This document shows positions 35,851-47,160 of a stretch of 64,000 nt of DNA, piece after piece. The stretch is taken from NCBI GenBank assembly GCA_973895155.1, contig OZ316893.1, forward strand, positions 8,432,001 through 8,496,000, written 5' to 3'. A model generated the notes under the pieces. That model saw only the letters and a list, made by a program, of their open reading frames with translations, had not been told where the DNA came from and ran no database searches. The translations under genes and the position numbers were made by a program. The number at the start of each line of letters is the position of its first letter. Positions within the stretch are counted from its first letter, which is position 1. This DNA is from Marsupella aquatica (lineage: Eukaryota > Marchantiophyta).

Positions 35851-38800
35851 TTGGTATGTACAGTAGACCAAAACCAGTAGTTGGTTAAATCTGAGTTTGA
35901 TTGTCTTGATTTGTCCTTAGAAAGGAATGAGCAGTTACTGAAAAGATTGGTCATCGCATTTCACGATTACTATGTCAGCACATTGTGCACTAGATGACGC
36001 TATTCCAGTCGTCCTTGTTGACATTGAATTTGGCATCAAAGTTTGATAGTGGGATCTCTATGCACAAAAGTGAGGCAGTAGCAGATAGCATCTGTCACTG
36101 TCGGCTGCTGTAGTCAATTAGCTCTGCCAAAGGCGGTTTTTGCAACCCATGCAGAAAGATGGTTCAATTGTGTAGCCACTTATCTGCAGGTGTTTGACTT
36201 GCTCGTGGACATGCGAGAGATATATGTTGATACGTTTGGACTCGTTAATGGAGTTGTTCCACATTGCCCTCATTTCCTATCCGTCTGCATTGGCAAGGAG
36301 CTTTGACAGTCAATCTAGAGCATGTAGTGCTGCTCTTCTTTGCTATGACTTGGACCTGTAGCAAAGGAAATATGTGGTTTGTCTTTGATTGGCATAAGGT
36401 ACAATCAGGGTTGAGAGCCTCAATGGCTTGTCCTGGTGGTGGTGATGCCTATTTTGCGCAAGTAGGTTTATGGATTAGTTGCCCTTACAAGCCTCATTTC
36501 CACAAAATCCCTACCGCTAGTGTTAGCTGTTGAACAGTAAATGGATTTTGTCTCTTCTTGGTCGCGTAGTCTTAGGCTCATTTGTGCAAAAGCTCTGCAT
36601 TACTTGGTAAGGAGAGGTTATTAACTTGCAACATGGAAATATAGTGAAGGAAATGTTAGGAGATCACACCTTGCATGAGCTTCATCGTGCTTCTTCTACT
36701 CTCAGTGCATGGTAAGCACTGCCTTCTCTGTAATCAGGAGCACTTTAATTGTGTCCCCACGATTAGTCGTGCCGTGCATCTTAAGTATAAATGAGTGTAC
36801 TTTGCATAACGGGAGCCCAATGAAAGCATGATCGCGCATTTCATCATTTTTAACAAAGCATGGCTGAAGCAAGTAGACGATTCAGGTATGAATTCACAGC
36901 TCAAAAATCTGTTTGATGTAGTGTACAAAAGTTAGTTTCTGAAAAATTGAATTTGTAGTGCGATGTTTGCACTTAAAGCATCTCCTTCTGTTTGACACTT
37001 GTCAAAAGGCGCGGATCTCTTTTGACCAAGTATTCTGCACTAGAGGTCGAGACCCACTTACTCCAAGAGATTCGTATAGAATCCAATTTCGCTAGTGTGC
37101 TCTGGACGAAAAGTCTCCGCCACTATCGCGTTAGTGGCTGATTTTCAAGATCTGTTCAAAACATGTGATTCAGCTAATAAACGAGCACAACGGTATTTTG
37201 GACTTTCTATATTCTGCCAATGTCCAGTCCAGATAGTACTAAGTTGCAAACAAGGAAACCTATTATCTGAATTGATTGCACGTGAGCTTGACCCTGCCTT
37301 GGAATAACTCGGATAAATTCTTTCTGCGAGTGCACCCCGATTTATTTTTTACTAAATTCACAACCTCAAGTCATCAGTTAAATTCGGATATGCATTTGGA
37401 GTCCTCTACATCTCTAAACCTCAGAGGCCATTGTTAGGGAAGTCCGAAAGTTTCTTTCCGACTTAGCTATGCAACAAGTGAGATCAATCACACCAAGTGG
37501 TTGAGATACACTAGGATGTGACCAGCATGCCGCTCTTTAATGCCGGTGGTTGATGACACTAGTTTAAGCATTCAAGCACCCCTAGGATTTGGTCCCCTTG
37601 ATTTAATTACTGTTATCAGCCACAATTATTGGGTGATCTGTGTAGTGTGTGCCCAGGATGTAACACAAATTTAAGTGCGAATTCACACGTGGTAAAAGGA
37701 ACCTAAAATGATTTAGTGTGACCAGCCTCCCAAAACATTTTACATGTACTAGTGTTTGTAACACTAGAGTATGCTATTTACATACAGACAAAACTTGCCT
37801 AATTAGTGTGAGTGTCATTACCGCCTAATCACAATTTCTACATGCATTCACTACCTGAAGATAACTGCATAGGGGGTGAGAGATAAAGGAAATGATAGTA
37901 ACAAAATGAGAATAATCAATCTTTCAACACTAGCTATCTTTTGAATCATTTGAAGGGAAGCATAAATTTCACCCACAAACTACTCAATCAAGTTCTTTCC
38001 AAATCTCTTTTTTCTGGCAGTTTTAGATGTATGCAAATCTCTAATGGGAGTATAATGGGAGGTGTTTATATACAAGTGTATAGGATTGCCCCCACATCCT
38101 TTATTTATGACATTTATGGGGTCAACTCTTGTGCATTGCACAGAAGATGTTACAAACTGTCTTATTTACGGACCCCATGAGAGGTCCCTTCCAAAATCCC
38201 TAGCAGCACAGTGTGTCATGTCAACAACAACCGTAACAAACAAGACTCATCAGTTTTTTGTGAATCAAACTTATAGTTTTCATTCATGTTTGTGTTAATT
38301 TGGGTGTAAATTTTGGGATGTCATGCCATAAAAAGAAAAAGAAAAAATTAGAAATGCAAAGAGCAAGACGGTTAAAACTGTCACTATGTAACCATTTTAG
38401 TTATATTTCCAATTTTAAAACTTAAATTCAAAAATTTTTAAAATATTTTTCATATAACAAATAATGACTAATAACTAACTTGATAACTTCCTTGTTAAAG
38501 GATAATTGACACCTGGTGTAAGAATTCCAGCCCTTTGCAATTAAGGTACACTGCTAGCCATGGTCCGAACTTGAACTCAACGAACTGATACAATTCATTT
38601 GATCAGACATTCATCTAATTGCAAAATGAACTTGCCATGGATAGAATTTTGACTCTCGTAGTTTGAGAACTTGGTAGCATGTAACGAAAAGGCCTGATTT
38701 TGACAACTGCTTGTGATAACCATGCTGTCAATTAGCCAAGGGGTCCATGAACTAATTTTCATACAATTATATCGGGGAAAATGCCCCGTCCCAATACTTC

Positions 38801-39050
38801 TCTGCAATCCGAGACCGTTGTCGAAAGCAATTTGTTTAGCCGTTACCTCCTCGTCAGTCCGGAAGTCATCCGACGGCAGCTCTCTCATGATCATCCTTGC
38901 CATCTCCACGGCTGTCATGGGCTGCACAGGAAAGATGTGAACAATGTGTTAGAACAATAGTGCCCGTCAATGTTAATGAATCTTGCAACTTTTGTATCAT
39001 CATTTCATTATATATCGCTTGCATCAACAATGTGAAGTATGAAGTGGACA
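35851..39050. other. Intergenic region, no recognised gene
   Basis: Short open segments occur (for example after CTGCAG at 36189, reading VFDLLVDMREIYVDTFG), but none reaches a recognisable domain. The stretch 37430-38480 becomes AT-rich. I see no terminal repeats and no transposase. Confidence 0.45.
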
Positions 39051-39092
39051 CTGTTTACCTGAACTGTTGTAGGAGTAGCGCTCGTCGGATTG

Positions 39093-42000
39093 CTATTTGC
39101 ACCTGCCATCGTTTCTCGTTGTTGTTGTGATGCCTTCGCTGCCTTGTTGCCTTTGGTGGTCGACATCTGCTTGTTGAACACGACGAATTGGTAAGTGGAA
39201 CACTTTGAAGTCCGGCGGCGTAAGATCTCCAACAATGCGCATGGATGCTCTATTTGTGACCCTACTCAACATAACGTACACCAGTCCCGGTGTGAATGCA
39301 CTGTTTATTTCTAGCACGATCTTGCCCGCTAGTGTGCAACCTTCGCTCTTGTGACCTATTATGGCGTATCCGAGCATGAGAGGGAAAGTGGATTTCCGAT
39401 GGGTTTGTTGTCCCGAGATGAACTTGTTCTCGTGAACCATGCGGTTGATCTTTACGAGGCAGTGGTTGGAAGACATTCTCACAAAAATCGACATTTTGCC
39501 TTCGGCTTCTGTAGTGATTTTCTCCACGATTCCTCCGTTGCCATTCGCGGCTTGCTTAGAGAGGTCAATGTTGTGTGTGAGAATCACCTTGCATCCGATT
39601 GCAACGTTCGTTAGTGTGTGGAAGGAGGGATCTTGTATTCAAGGCCAGGTGGATTCGTCTGAAGGGGCATTGGTGAGTATTGGGACGGGCATGATCTCTT
39701 GGCGTGGAAAAAATCTCCGTAATGCCCGTTCGTTGTAGTTGTCGATTGTTTCCCTATGTGTGCATATCACGGTCGTCGAGGCGTCGATGAAATCATGGGC
39801 TTCTTTTTTGGACACGTAACATCGTCCCAGGCACTCATCGATCGATTCTTGGGTAGGGAGGCCTGTGCGGATGTTGTTAAGGAACTCCATGAACTCCCGG
39901 TCTATGCTCTGTCTGAGCACAGTGCTGAGGTAAAATTTCCGCATGGTCTCAAAATATGGCGACGACGAGAGGTGGCATGACCTGCATATGTCGTTGGAGT
40001 GGTGGGTGCAAACCGGAGGCAATTGGCACATGTCTCCGACCAGGATGACCATCTTATTTTGGAACGGGTCGGACGAGCGGTCTTCGTCTTGGAGTGTCTC
40101 GTGTAGTCTTGTGGAGACGCAACGCAACAGTTTGGGTGTCAGCATGCTCGCCTCGTCTATGATGAACACGTCATTGTTCCTCAAGGTGTGGTATTGGGAA
40201 CTGGTGATGTGCAGAGGCCTGAGCTCTCCGTGTATTGGAATGCTGAACAAGGAATGCATTGTCACCGCGTCGGCGTTAAGGTTTATGGCAGCCGCGCCCG
40301 TGGTGGCACACATCTTCACCTTCCTCCCTTTATATGTCCAGTATTTGTTCATGAAAGAGATGAAGAAAGTCTTGTCGGATCCCGGATTTCCATCGATCAT
40401 GAACAGACCGCTCTTGACATCCTTGAGTGCCTCAAACACTCTGATTTGGTCCAGAGTCAAGTTGACGGTAGGGAGAGTTTTGTCGTTGAGCACCGCACCG
40501 ATCGGTTTCTCTACGGCGACGGTGGGGGCCGCTTGCAATGTGGCCGCGTCGTTGAAAATTTGGTGGGGAAGCTTTTCGTTCAGCTCCTGGAGCAGGTGGG
40601 ATGTGTGGTGGGTGGAGTAGAGGTGCGATGCACAATATTCAAGCACCAACTTGTGCACGTCGTCGACGCTGGTTATCAACTTGCGGTGTATGCACTCGTG
40701 CAAGTAGCTCCACGTCTCGCTTATGAGCCTGAGAAGAATCTCGCCTTCTGCACGGAATCTCACGACCTTCAGGAGGTAGTTGTAGAAGAAGCCATTCATC
40801 TTGTATACTGGATGATACTCCGAAAATCGCACGAGCCGATCCGTCCGATACACGAAATTGCCTTGCAAATCCCTGCCGACGTAGTCTTTGGTGGTGCTTT
40901 TCTTATTGGTGAGGACCTCGTGGTTGATGAAGTAGTCGTAGAAGGACATTGCAAACATGTCCTCGGGCCTCTATGCGTAGAGTCTGGTGGGATGTAAACA
41001 TATCCCCGAGGACTTACGATAGATGGCGGACCTCAGTTCCGGAGGCGACGAGTCCATGAACGCCACAATCTCCGAGCGATGGATGATGCTGATTTTGAGG
41101 CACGTCAAGGCTGCCTCCGTGGCGCACACGCTCCGAGACAGGACGGCTCCGCTGACGAGCTTGAGTTGGACTTCAGACAGGTCCTCGAGTCCTAGAGTGC
41201 GCGCATCGTTCGCATTGAGCTGGAGTGATCCCAGGGGCTCACATTTGATCGCGTACTTGAGCAAATAGAATGACCAAGCCGTGTTTGTGACGCGCTACAG
41301 GTTCATGTGAGGTGTCATGAAGGAGATTCTTAGGTACATGGCAGTTCCGTTCGAGGAAGACCAGCTCACTTACAAGGACGGGATGTGTGAGTACATCCAG
41401 GTCACAAAGGGAGCTCGTCTAGAGCAACTGACCAGATTGAGGCATGATTTCAAGATGCCACTTGATATGTTGGTAGGGCTGACACATCAGCAATCCTAGT
41501 CCCTGATCGACAGGCTGAGGAGGAGCAGCGACCAGGGGCTGCTATCTGATGTCCCTGCCCAAACAACAACAGAACAACCCACCACATCCAAGCGGAAATT
41601 CAACGCGATGTGACAGTTATTTCCATGATGTAGTACAAGTTTCATTTTTCAGAACAATGTGGTGTATCATGCAAAAACAAATGACAAGTCCCAATAAAAA
41701 TACCCATTGTCCGAAACATATTTATCTATATCAATAACTATCTACTTTTTAACACATTTTTTATTTGTATCAATAACTATCCACTTTTCAATCTCAATCG
41801 AATAAAAATAGGTGGCGGGGTCGATGGCTGCATCTTTGTCGAGGTGAGTTTCTTGGGGGAAACCCAACTTGCAGTACTTGAGGCCGGTTTGGGAATGCCT
41901 TTGCAAGCACAAGCCCTCCTTGCAGTAGTGAAGTTGTTTCGTCACCACGTTGCGATATAGGGTCTTTTCTTCAAGTCCATTCGGCTCTTCGAATCTGCCG

Positions 42001-43627
42001 GATGTCAAGTCGAATCTGCCAGGGATGAATGCGGAAATTTCGATTGTGACTCGATCGACGTCGCAATCCTTGACCCATAGCACCGTGTGGGCATGGAGTG
42101 ATCCGCGGCCCTGCAACTCATACCGTAGTGGATCACATTTCCAATTATGGCGCGTTTCGACAAAATGTAATCCTTGAAAAAACGTTGGATTCGTTCGTGG
42201 AAGAGCACGGCGCATTCGACAGGACAATCTTTCCATGAGAAGGTTGGATTCATCCTCTTCACAATGTTCTCGAGGTTGGTGATCTCAGGCCAACGGATGT
42301 CGCTGATCTCGTCACAAGTGAGCGTGAGGAAGAAGTGGGGCAGTCCCCATTTTCTCACCATGCACTTGAGGTCGTCGAGGTGTCTTCCGTGCCACGTCGG
42401 GCTCCCAGGAACGGCCTGCGTGATTGTCTTTTTTATCAGCATTTTGTATATTTCCTTCTCGCTAAAGTGGGGGCACCTCTCCTTGATCTGCATGTATTCC
42501 TTGTCGATTACTATCGTCCAGCTCATGCTTGCTACTTGGCTGGCCTGTCGCAATTGGTACATGATAAGCATGTACAGCTTGTACAAAGTGAATATGCTGA
42601 ACAACTGTTGTGTCCTTCGTTTCATGTAGTCGATCAAGCTGAGTTGTCCTCGATGGAAACCCCTCGAGTGGACGAACAAGAACGGGAACATTGCATTTTC
42701 CAATGTCAATTGTGGATCGTTTGACAGTCCTTCCGCATTGGTGTTGACGCTCTCTTCGGAGCACATTCTCTTGCGGTCGTACACGGTGCCGGAACGAAAG
42801 ACCTGGTACTTGCGCTTGTGTGAAGTCGGGATCCGGTAATGCACATCTTGGAGGATGTGCAGGTCGGGGTCGAATGGGTCAAAGTTCATGGATCTCGTGG
42901 TTATTCTCTTTGCCCTCTTGTCTTTGATGATGTTCTCTACTCCGTCGGAACTTAGGATGCACAGTCCCAGTGACGGGTCTGGTAGTTCGACCAATGAAAC
43001 ATATCTTTTGAAAAGTTGGTTGGTCGTCAAATTGAGTTCCATGACTTTGTATATCTGTCGCATGATCTCCTCTCGATTATTGCACTCTAGTGTGTCGAGA
43101 TTCCAGGATATGAGCGGGTTGTCAAGGAGGCTTTCCTTTTTGTAGAAGCCAGAGTGGAAGCTATTGTACTTTTGTATGATGCCTAGTCGACAGTCGATTA
43201 GTGAGAGCAATTGCATGTACAACGGCTTCGCGGCTAGGATGTCGATCGCATATTGCGGAGATATGAAGGAGTTTATCTAGATACGGGCGGGGTTTTGCAC
43301 GCAAGTCATGCACACGTTGATTGTTCCATCTTGGTTCTCAATGTACTAGTTGACAAATGCGTTGCATATGCCGTACGGCGTCATGTTCACCTTTGGTACG
43401 GTGGTGAATGTCTTGTCGATCCTCGGAGTGTTTCCGTATCGAACTAGTCCGCACATCCCGCACACCTTCATGCCTTGGATTGTCTTTTGGCAGACTTCTC
43501 TCCATTCTTGGAGATACAATGGGGCTGAGGCCCATCCTTGACATAACGGGCTTAGTGACTCGGCACAGGTGTTTATTGCACGCCTTCGTGTGACATGTCT
43601 CTTCTCGGACATTGTACGCCGTGACAT
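39093..43627 (-). pseudogene. Helitron replicase-helicase (RepHel), decayed
   Basis: Rolling-circle transposon protein, on the - strand. The N-terminal part (43627-43253) has Cys pairs (CGMCG and CMTC). The Helitron N-terminal domain follows (43222 to about 42130): LPHFFLTLTCDE, IRWPEI, ECAVLFHERIQRFF. The HUH endonuclease motif is RGSLHAHTVLW (about 42110-42080) and the tyrosine motif is FYLLKYAIKCEP (about 41270-41235), so both catalytic signatures remain. The Pif1-like helicase (40958-39093) has Walker A GNPGSDKTF (Asp where Gly is usual), FIIDEASML, LVGDMCQLPP, and near the end GYAIIGHKSEGCTL and YVMLSRVTNRA. Breaks: in-frame stops near 43346, 43266 and 39640, a frameshift near 42125, and foreign DNA at about 41290-41740 between the HUH and Tyr motifs. 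It is therefore inactive. The element's TC and CTRR ends were not located. Confidence 0.92.
41290..41740. mobile_element. Insertion of unknown origin inside the Helitron Rep domain
   Basis: About 450 bp separate the HUH-side reading frame from the Tyr-side frame, and the expected stretch between them is missing. The DNA encodes, on +, an open piece KEILRYMAVPFEEDQLTYKD and on through MPLDMLVGL, a stop, then DRLRRSSDQGLL, which I do not recognise. At the right edge a 20-bp direct repeat (TATCAATAACTATCYACTTT) occurs at about 41731 and 41769. No target duplication flanking the whole insert was found, so a deletion plus filler is an alternative. Confidence 0.5.
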
Positions 43628-43792
43628 TTTTGGGGAGACCTATGCAAAGGATTATGGACTCGTCAGTTTTCTTAGCTAGGGTCCATCCAAAATTCGCTCA
43701 ATGAAATTTCAGAAACGAGTCTTGCTTATCACGATCTCGTAGTTACCAAGAAGAGTTGGTTGCTTGGCTCCAACCCAAGTTAGCAGAGCGCC

Positions 43793-43867
43793 AAACACTA
43801 CCCGAAAGTCATGCCATAAACACTACTCAAAGGTCATGCCATAAACACTACTCGAAGGTGATGCCAC
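43793..43867. repeat. 25-bp tandem repeat, three copies
   Basis: AAACACTACTCGAAGGTCAT-type units begin at 43793, 43818 and 43843. They lie where the - strand protease frame ends, so the amplification came after the retroelement decayed or cut it short. Confidence 0.85.
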
Positions 43868-45000
43868 TCATGAAGCAGGCGGCCGCGCCTGTATCCACCA
43901 ACGCAACACCCAGATTATCGTTAGAACTTGTGACATTCACAAAAATTGGCTTGTTAGGATTTATAGTCATAACCTTACGTAATTTCTCTCACAACAACAC
44001 CTTCTCTTCGACAGGCATATCCCCTACAGGGACCTCATCAACTACTAAGGGTTCGGTCAGAGCAATACTTACATTATTGCCCTTTTGTCCTCCATCTCCG
44101 CTCGGCTTGCCACCTTTGGTGGCACAATCCTTACTTCAATGATGACCCATGGCGCCACATGTGAATCACTATAAAGTTGTGCAGTTGTGTATGTAGGGTC
44201 TCTTGCCCCGTCGGGATACACACCAACTGGTTTGATAATAAGTGATGAGATTTTGGATATCACCCCTAAAGCTCATTTACCAAGACTTGTACCAAGTCAA
44301 GGCATAGTTCTCCTAGGTATTTTGGTTAGAGCATTACTTAATGCCCTTCTGCCCTCCATCTCCGCTCGGCTTGCCACCTTTGGTGGAACAATCCTTACCT
44401 TGATGACCCATGGCGCCACACGTGAATCACTATAAAGTTGTGCAGTTGTGTATGTAGTGTCTCTTGCCCCGTCGGGATACACACCAACTGGTTTTGATAA
44501 TAAGTGATTATCATTTGGATATCACCCCTAAAGCTCATTTACGTTACACATCTCTAAGCGTGCCGCTCTAGGTACTTAGTGGTGACATGAGCACGAAGAC
44601 CCTCAACTAGGTTTTCCCAAGTTAACGGCAAGGAGGAGTCCTCTTGCGACTTCTTCCAAGACTTGTACGGTCAAGTCAAGGCATAGTCCTCCTAGTTTTG
44701 GGTATCACCCCTAAAGCTCATTTACGTTACACATTTCTATTAAGCGTGCCGCTCTAGGTACTTAGTGGTGACATGAGCACGAAGACCCTCAACTAGGTTT
44801 TCCCAAGTTAACGGCAAGGAGTCCTCTTGCAACTTCTTCCAAGACTTGTACCAAGTCAAGGCATAGTTCTCCCAGTTTTGGGTATCACCCCTAAAGCTCA
44901 TTTACGTTACACATCTCTAAGCGTGCCGCTCTAGGGTTCGGTTAGAGCAATACTAACATAATAATTACCAATCAAGGTATAGTTCTCCTAGGTATGCGAA
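43862..45000 (-). mobile_element. Ty3/Gypsy retrotransposon gag-protease remnant
   Basis: Read on -, the stretch from about 45000 to 44520 encodes gag-like words: NYALTWYKSWKK, PLTWENLVEGLRAHVTTKYL. At about 44180-44090 one - frame gives CGAMGHH followed by SKDC, the tail of a CCHC zinc knuckle, and at 44425-44330 the same segment recurs. From 44060 to 43862 the frame reads KPIFVNVTSSNDNLGVALVDTGAAACFMSG, where DTGAA is the aspartic-protease active-site motif. Stops and frame changes occur throughout. No reverse transcriptase, integrase or LTR was found. (The residues are given in words of 20 or fewer: KPIFVNVTSSNDN and LGVALVDTGAAACFMSG.) It is a dead fragment. Confidence 0.7.
44258..44935. 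repeat. Tandem triplication of a ~180-bp gag segment
   Basis: ATCACCCCTAAAGCTCATTT starts near 44258, 44521, 44704 and 44884. The last three are 183 and 180 bp apart, and the units between them carry GCGTGCCGCTCTAGGTACTT, GACATGAGCACGAAGACC and GGTTTTCCCAAGTTAACGGC. A second repeat, GGCGCCACANGTGAATCACT to CCCCGTCGGGATACACACC, occurs near 44150 and 44421. Confidence 0.85.
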
Positions 45001-45240
45001 ACCCTATCGCATCATTCACACGATAGGCCCACAAAGATAATACGGTTTAGGTGGTGTTGGAGACACCCACGTAAACCCACAAGTAAATGGGCGTGGGCAA
45101 AAGCTACCATGTTAGCCGAATCAAGAAATTTGTCCAAGACAATGATCCCAACCGGGATCAAGTCTTGCATTTGGACACTATGCTGGTGGAGGACGCTAGT
45201 GATCTAATGAATTATATAGGTTTAATACTCAGTCAATATA
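44985..45240 (+). other. Possible Gypsy pol C-terminal fragment
   Basis: On + the stretch encodes words such as KPYRIIHTIGPQR and, in another frame, KSYHVSRIKKFVQDNDPN. A YHVSRIKKF-type word is common at the end of Gypsy polyproteins (near FHVSxLKxY). The evidence is only this short similarity; the opposite orientation to the gag remnant suggests a second element. Confidence 0.25.
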
Positions 45241-45249
45241 AAGATATAT

Positions 45250-45279
45250 TTGTATATATATATATATATGTATATATTA
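45250..45279. repeat. (TA)n microsatellite
   Basis: An uninterrupted TATATA run of about ten dinucleotides with a short imperfect extension, followed by an A run. Confidence 0.9.
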
Positions 45280-45290
45280 AAAAAAAATTC

Positions 45291-47160
45291 TTCATGTTCT
45301 TTACAAAGTGAGGATCTTTGTTGCAATTCAAAATTGTAATGACAAAAAGCAATTCAAACATGGCTATGATTTGGAGTTGGTCCGGATTTGAAGCACACTA
45401 AACCGTCTTAAAGGACCGCAACAGAGTAAATGCCAAATTAAATAGCGAAAAGTTATATTAGAAAATAGCAAGGATTTTAGGGTTCAAGAATCATGTTAGG
45501 GACCACACAAAAAGCAGGAAGAACTTGAAGTCAGGAGACAGCAAACCTGTATGTAGAAGCGCTGTTTAACTTATTCGGAGCTTCTCTTCTCTAGGTAACT
45601 TGAAAACTCACGTCCAACTTCCCAAACACCATTAAGTAAGTCGGCCGACACACCATGCCCTTTCTGCAAGAAGACTTGTGTGAGTACCAAACAAACTTTC
45701 CATTAGATAAAGTGTCCACCTCTATAAGTTACACTAACTAGGCCTCTTACCCAAGACTCGTTGAAACTAGAGATATGAAGAAAGAAAAAGCTTGCACGGA
45801 AACAATTCTAAGTATGCTTTAATTTGGGTTCATCTTTGCCCATCTAGAACTTCTTTGTTCACCCTCCCCCATACTGTTTTTTTGAAAGTCAGGAGACATC
45901 AAACCTGTATTTAGAAGCGCTGTTTAACTTATTCGGAGCTTCTCTTCTCTAGGTAACTTGAAAACTCAAGTCCAACTTCCTGAACACCATTTAGTAAGTC
46001 GGCCGACACACCATGACCTTTCTGCAAAAATTGTGTGAGTACCAAACAAACTTTCCATTAGATAAAGTGTCCAACTCTATAAGTTACATTAACTAGGCCT
46101 CTTCTCCAAGACTCGTTGAAACTAGAGATATGAAGAAAGAAAAAGCTTGCACGGAAACAATTCTAAGTATGCTTTAATTTGGGTTCATCTTTGCCCATCT
46201 AGTTCTTTGTCCACCCTGCCCCATACTATTTTTTTTGTTTATCTTCATTTTTTAAGTTTTGTGATTATTAAAGACTCATTATCAGTTTTGTCTTTATTGG
46301 GAGTTGCCAACTCTAGACCATAGGCCTTAAGTAGCTTTGCAAATTATTAGTAAGATAGCTTAGCCTATAAAATACATCTCACATAAAATTGTGACTCATT
46401 TAAGTTTATTTCAGGTGTCAATCTAATTTCATGTTGTTTACGAAGTGAGGATCTTTGTTGCAATTCAAAATTGTAATGACAAAACACAATTCAGACATGG
46501 CTATGATTTGGAATTGGTCCGGATTCGAAGCAAACTAAACCGTCTTAAAAGGACCGCAACAAAGTAAATGCCAAATTAAAAAACCAAATTATATTAGAAA
46601 ATAGCAAGGAGTTTAGCGTTCAATAATCATGTTAGGGACCACACAAAAAGCAGGAAGAACTTGATGTCAGGAGACAGCAAACCTGTATGTAGAAGTGCTG
46701 TTTAACTTATCCGGAGCTTCACTTCTCTAGGTAACTTGAAAACTCACGTCCAACTTCCCGAACATTAAGTAAGTCGGCTTACACAGCATGCCCTTTCTGC
46801 AAGAAGACTTGTGTGAGTATCAAACAAACTTTCCATTAGATAAAGTGTCCACCTGTAGTAAGTTACACTAACTAGGCCTCTTACCCAAGGTTCCTTGAAA
46901 GTAGAGATATGTAGAAAGAAAGAGCTTGCACGCAAACAATTCTAAGTATGCTTTAATTTGGGTTCATCTTTGCCCATATAGTTCTTTGTTCACCCTCCCC
47001 CATACTATTTTTTTTGTTTATCTTCATTTTTTAAGTTGTGTGATTATTAAAGACTCATTATCAGTTTTGTCTTTATTGGGAGTTGCTAACTCTAGACCAT
47101 AGGCCTTACGTAGCTTTGAAAATTATTAGTAAGATAGCCTAGCCTATAAAATACATCTGA
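45291..47160. repeat. Composite tandem repeat, three copies of a ~735-bp unit
   Basis: A full unit (46428-47160) has a head starting TTCATGTTGTTTACGAAGTG, a core with GTCAGGAGACAGCAAACCTG, and a tail starting TTTATCTTCATTTTTTAAGT. Copy 1 (45291-45883) has head and core; copy 2 (45884-46427) has core and tail. Identity is high except for small indels. On - each core contains CTTCTTGCAG followed by an open piece reading KGHGVSADLLNGV or a close variant, then REFSSYLE, so an exon may have been part of the original unit. No transposon motif is visible. Confidence 0.85.

Noticed and set aside
37430-38480. Possible LTR beginning TGTTAGGGAAG
   Set aside because: No second copy, no matching CA end and no flanking duplication within the window.
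39439-41268. Long + strand frames (up to 269 codons) over the Helitron
   Set aside because: Antisense of the helicase and Rep coding sequence; no motif on +.
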